Assembly (NCBI GenBank): GCA_934148015.1
Contig: CAKPCU010000003.1
Span: 21,974-85,973, forward strand
Length of the DNA stretch: 64,000 bases
DNA from: an uncultured Bacilli bacterium
GTDB lineage: Bacteria; Bacillota_I; Bacilli_A; RF39; UBA660
Reading direction: 5' to 3'
Part shown: one piece after another, positions 61,815-64,000 of the stretch
How positions within the stretch are numbered: the stretch's first letter is position 1
Layout: every line of letters begins with the position of its first letter
Program-made: the position numbers and the translations under genes
The notes under the pieces: model-generated
What the model saw: only the letters and a program-made list of their open reading frames with translations
Databases searched by the model: none
Told to the model about the DNA's origin: nothing

Positions 61815-62198
61815 TTAAAATACATCTATTTCATTTTCTATTAAATCAATTATTTCATCATCAGATAAATTTTGTTTTCTTTTTTCTTTATAAAATTCAT
61901 CTATTTCATAACTATCTTTATTTAATAAAAATGGATTAGTATCAAACGTAATATTTAGAGTATTAAAGCCATAGCTAGCAAGCGTTTTTATAAGTTTTAG
62001 TATATCTATGTTGCTCCTAATTAAAATACTAGGGTTTGATATTATGATGTTTCTTATTTCTTTATCATTACAGCCTATCATTTCTAATGTTTCTATGTTT
62101 TTATGATATTCTTCATAGTCTGTTAAACCATTATTAAATTCCATTATGTTTTTTATATCATTTTCATCAATGCCTAAATCTAACAAATAATCTATCAT
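61815..62198 (-). CDS. Short diverged mTERF-like protein
   Basis: 127 residues. Two or three imperfect units resemble the neighbouring repeats: MIDYLLDLGIDENDIKNIME, then LEMIGCNDKEIRNIIISNPS and TLASYGFNTLNITFDTNPFL. The LG, I and NP positions fit mTERF-type helices, but the sequence is otherwise diverged and there is no C-terminal domain. AAAGGAG precedes the ATG. Located nine bases upstream of gene A, so the two are probably co-transcribed. Its function may be linked to that of gene A. Confidence 0.6.
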   Translation of the reverse strand: MIDYLLDLGIDENDIKNIMEFNNGLTDYEEYHKNIETLEMIGCNDKEIRNIIISNPSILIRSNIDILKLIKTLASYGFNTLNITFDTNPFLLNKDSYEIDEFYKEKRKQNLSDDEIIDLIENEIDVF

Positions 62199-62270
62199 TT
62201 TTTATTTCTCCTTTACTATATTTAAATAATAACATATTTCTAATTTAAATAAAAGAAAGAATAATTATAT

Positions 62271-63392
62271 TTAAACATTTTTTAAATTATTATTATTTTT
62301 ATAATCTTCATAACTATATTTTTTAAGAAGCATATTTTTACTCACTCCGTATTGTTTTTTAAAATTAGTTTCACCATAAAATAATTTACTATAATTAGAT
62401 TCATCTATTATAATGCCCTTTTCTTTCGTTAAGAATTCATATCTTGCATATGTAAGAAGTACACTTTGCATCAGTTTTTTTGCATCATTTATTACTATAT
62501 TTTCTAAACCAATATCTCTTAAATATTTTATTTTGTCCTTTATATTTTCGTTACTATAACCATATAACGATGGTAAAAGTTTTGTCATTTTTATTACATC
62601 GGCTCTTGTATATCCTAAACTTATTAAAAACTCTATTTTATCTTCTATATTTTCGTTACTATAACCATATAATGCTGGAAAAACTTTTGTCATCTTTATT
62701 ACATCTGTTTTTGAATATCCTAAACTTATTAAAAATAATATTTTGTCTTCTATTGTTTCTTTACTTAAACCATATAATGTTGGTAAAAGTTTTGTCATTT
62801 TTATTACATCGGCTCTTGTATATCCTAAACTTATTAAAAATGATATTTTTTCTTCTATTGTTTCTTTACTTAAACTGTATAATGCCGGCAAAGATTTTGT
62901 CATCTTTATTACATCGGCTCTTGTATATCCTAAACTTATTAAAAATGATATTTTGTCTTCTATATTTTCTTTGCTATAACTATATAATGATGGTAAAAGT
63001 TTTGTCATCTTTATTACATCAGGTTTTGTATATCCTAAACTTATTAAAAATGATATTTTTTCTTCTATTGTTTCTTTACTATAGCTATATAATGATGGCA
63101 CGAGCTTTGTCATTTTTATTATATTAGCTTTTGTATATCCTAAACTTACTAAAAATGATATTTTTTCTTCTATTGTTTCTTTATTATAACTATATAATGA
63201 TGGAAAGTGTCTTGTCATCTTTATTACATCATCTTTCGTATAACCTAAGTCAATTAAATAATTAAAATTTTCATTTATCTTCTTACATAACGTCTCATCT
63301 TTTAAAGTTACTAGTGGATATGAACTGGTTATATCTTCTGCATCTTTATTACTATACCCTAAGTTTATTAATAATTCTACGCTTTTTAACAT
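62271..63392 (-). CDS. mTERF-like tandem repeat protein B
   Basis: 373 residues with the same layout as gene A: cap 1-42 (almost identical), seven 35-residue repeats 43-287, C-terminal domain of 86 residues. Although repeat number and both ends are conserved, the variable positions differ between A and B, as if units were reassorted. Repeat variants at positions 11-12 in order: KD, KA, KP, RA, RA, KT, RA. GGAGG precedes the ATG. No signal peptide or membrane helix, so cytoplasmic. Function unknown. Confidence 0.78.
   Translation of the reverse strand: MLKSVELLINLGYSNKDAEDITSSYPLVTLKDETLCKKINENFNYLIDLGYTKDDVIKMTRHFPSLYSYNKETIEEKISFLVSLGYTKANIIKMTKLVPSLYSYSKETIEEKISFLISLGYTKPDVIKMTKLLPSLYSYSKENIEDKISFLISLGYTRADVIKMTKSLPALYSLSKETIEEKISFLISLGYTRADVIKMTKLLPTLYGLSKETIEDKILFLISLGYSKTDVIKMTKVFPALYGYSNENIEDKIEFLISLGYTRADVIKMTKLLPSLYGYSNENIKDKIKYLRDIGLENIVINDAKKLMQSVLLTYARYEFLTKEKGIIIDESNYSKLFYGETNFKKQYGVSKNMLLKKYSYEDYKNNNNLKNV
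62532..63266 (-). repeat. Seven tandem 105-bp repeats in gene B
   Basis: 735 bases = 7 x 105, homologous to the repeats in gene A, encoding mTERF-like 35-residue units with codon differences at the same variable positions. Confidence 0.9.
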
Positions 63393-63421
63393 AAAAGTTC
63401 CTCCTTAAACAAACAATTTCA

Positions 63422-64000
63422 TTAACAATTAAATTGATTTTTCTTTATCAAACACTTTTTATTTTCTCTGTAATCTTCATAACTATATTTTTTAAGAAGC
63501 ATATTTTTACTTACTCCGTATTGTTTTTTAAAATTAGTTTCACCATAAAATAATTTACTATAATTAGATTCATCTATTATAATGCCCTTTTCTTTCGTTA
63601 AAAACTCATATCTTGCAAATGTAAGTGAAACACTTTGCATTAGTTTTTTTGTATCATTTACTACTATATTTTCTAAACCAATATCTCTTAAATATTTTAT
63701 TTTGTCCTTTATATTTTCTTTACTATAACTATATAATGCTGGTAAAAGTTTTGTCATCTTTATTACATCTGCTTTTGTATATCCTAAACTTATTAAAAAC
63801 TCTATTTTATCTTCTATATTTTCGTTACTATAACCATATAACGATGGTAAAAGTTTTGTCATCTTTATTACATCAGGTTTTGTATATCCTAAACTTATTA
63901 AAAATGATATTTTTTCTTCTATGTTTTCTTTACTATAACTATATAATGCTGGTAAAAGTTTTGTCATCTTTATTACATCTGCTTTTGTATATCCTAAACT
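63422..64000 (-). CDS. mTERF-like tandem repeat protein C (5' end outside window)
   Basis: The reading frame is open to the window edge, so this is the 3' part of a third paralogue: nearly three 35-residue repeats (100 codons visible) and a 92-residue C-terminal domain (KYLRDIGLENIVVNDTKKLM onward), very similar to that of gene B but with a different tail ending KKNQFNC. Internal Met codons are not likely starts. Repeat number unknown. It shows that the family continues beyond the window. Confidence 0.75.
   Translation of the reverse strand, partial: SLGYTKADVIKMTKLLPALYSYSKENIEEKISFLISLGYTKPDVIKMTKLLPSLYGYSNENIEDKIEFLISLGYTKADVIKMTKLLPALYSYSKENIKDKIKYLRDIGLENIVVNDTKKLMQSVSLTFARYEFLTKEKGIIIDESNYSKLFYGETNFKKQYGVSKNMLLKKYSYEDYRENKKCLIKKNQFNC
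63701..64000 (-). repeat. Tandem 105-bp repeats in gene C (partial)
   Basis: 300 bases covering two full repeats and most of a third, homologous to those in genes A and B; the array runs off the window. Confidence 0.85.

Noticed and set aside
60893..63127. Long plus-strand reading frames rich in Leu/Tyr across the repeat genes
   Set aside because: They are antisense shadows of the 105-bp repeats; no ribosome binding sites, and the minus-strand frames have family-like structure and good starts.
60945..63266. CRISPR-like array
   Set aside because: Period is exactly 105 bases, the repeats are coding and in frame, and there are no unique spacers of 30-40 bases.

Overview
The window is a very AT-rich, gene-dense stretch of a low-GC Bacillota (Firmicutes) chromosome. 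The gene content points to a spore-forming or recently spore-forming Bacilli-like lineage: EzrA, RNase HIII, single-chain GlyQS, YqfC/YqfD, SpoIIIAH, GerE, GerM, a SigG-type sigma factor and a YlmC/YmxH protein, many in Bacillus-like order (rpsU-yqfC-yqfD-...-ybeY-dgkA; yqzL-recO-glyS; rsmE-mtaB; lspA-rluD; gerE-gerM; rimM-trmD-rplS). A Tad pilus cluster and arrays of mTERF-like repeat proteins resemble uncultured gut Bacilli, but the species cannot be named from the sequence. Most genes are on the minus strand.

Layout. 0-9.7 kb: membrane and phospholipid genes (psd, pssA), lysS, two related anchored proteins, then vanZ-like, ybeY, two dgkA-type genes, yqfD, yqfC. 9.7-12.4 kb: rpsU, then a compact two-peptide bacteriocin locus. 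It has a C39-peptidase ABC exporter whose start codon appears to be ACG, followed by two small double-glycine-type precursors too short for ordinary ORF calling. 12.4-22.5 kb: lipid kinase, tRNA-Arg, sporulation genes, a coiled-coil pair, YfhO, YetF and a Big2-like protein. 22.5-27.1 kb: Tad pilus genes under their own promoter; the Flp pilin lies 18 kb away at 45.4 kb. 27.2-36.6 kb: rplS, a C-terminally extended trmD, rimM, an RNA methylase, a prepilin, trxA, cvpA with a long acidic tail, and rnhC.

36.6-55 kb: a candidate structured RNA, glycosyltransferase, rhomboid, rluD, lspA, CPBP protease, ylmC, sigG (apparent ATA start), a two-component system, Flp pilin, sortase, a WG-repeat protein, mtaB, rsmE, a single-ring Clp-like ATPase, a NodB-like protein lacking its metal site, and ezrA. 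55-60.7 kb: rpsD with a long leader, a T-box-controlled gene pair ending in glyS, then recO and a 30-codon yqzL. 60.7-64 kb: three tandem paralogues built of near-identical 35-residue mTERF-like repeats plus one diverged small relative; the last runs off the window.

The most notable items are the mTERF-like repeat arrays, the unlabelled bacteriocin locus, and three genes (exporter, sigG, a TIGR04086-type gene) where a good Shine-Dalgarno and family alignment place translation at ACG, ATA or ATT.
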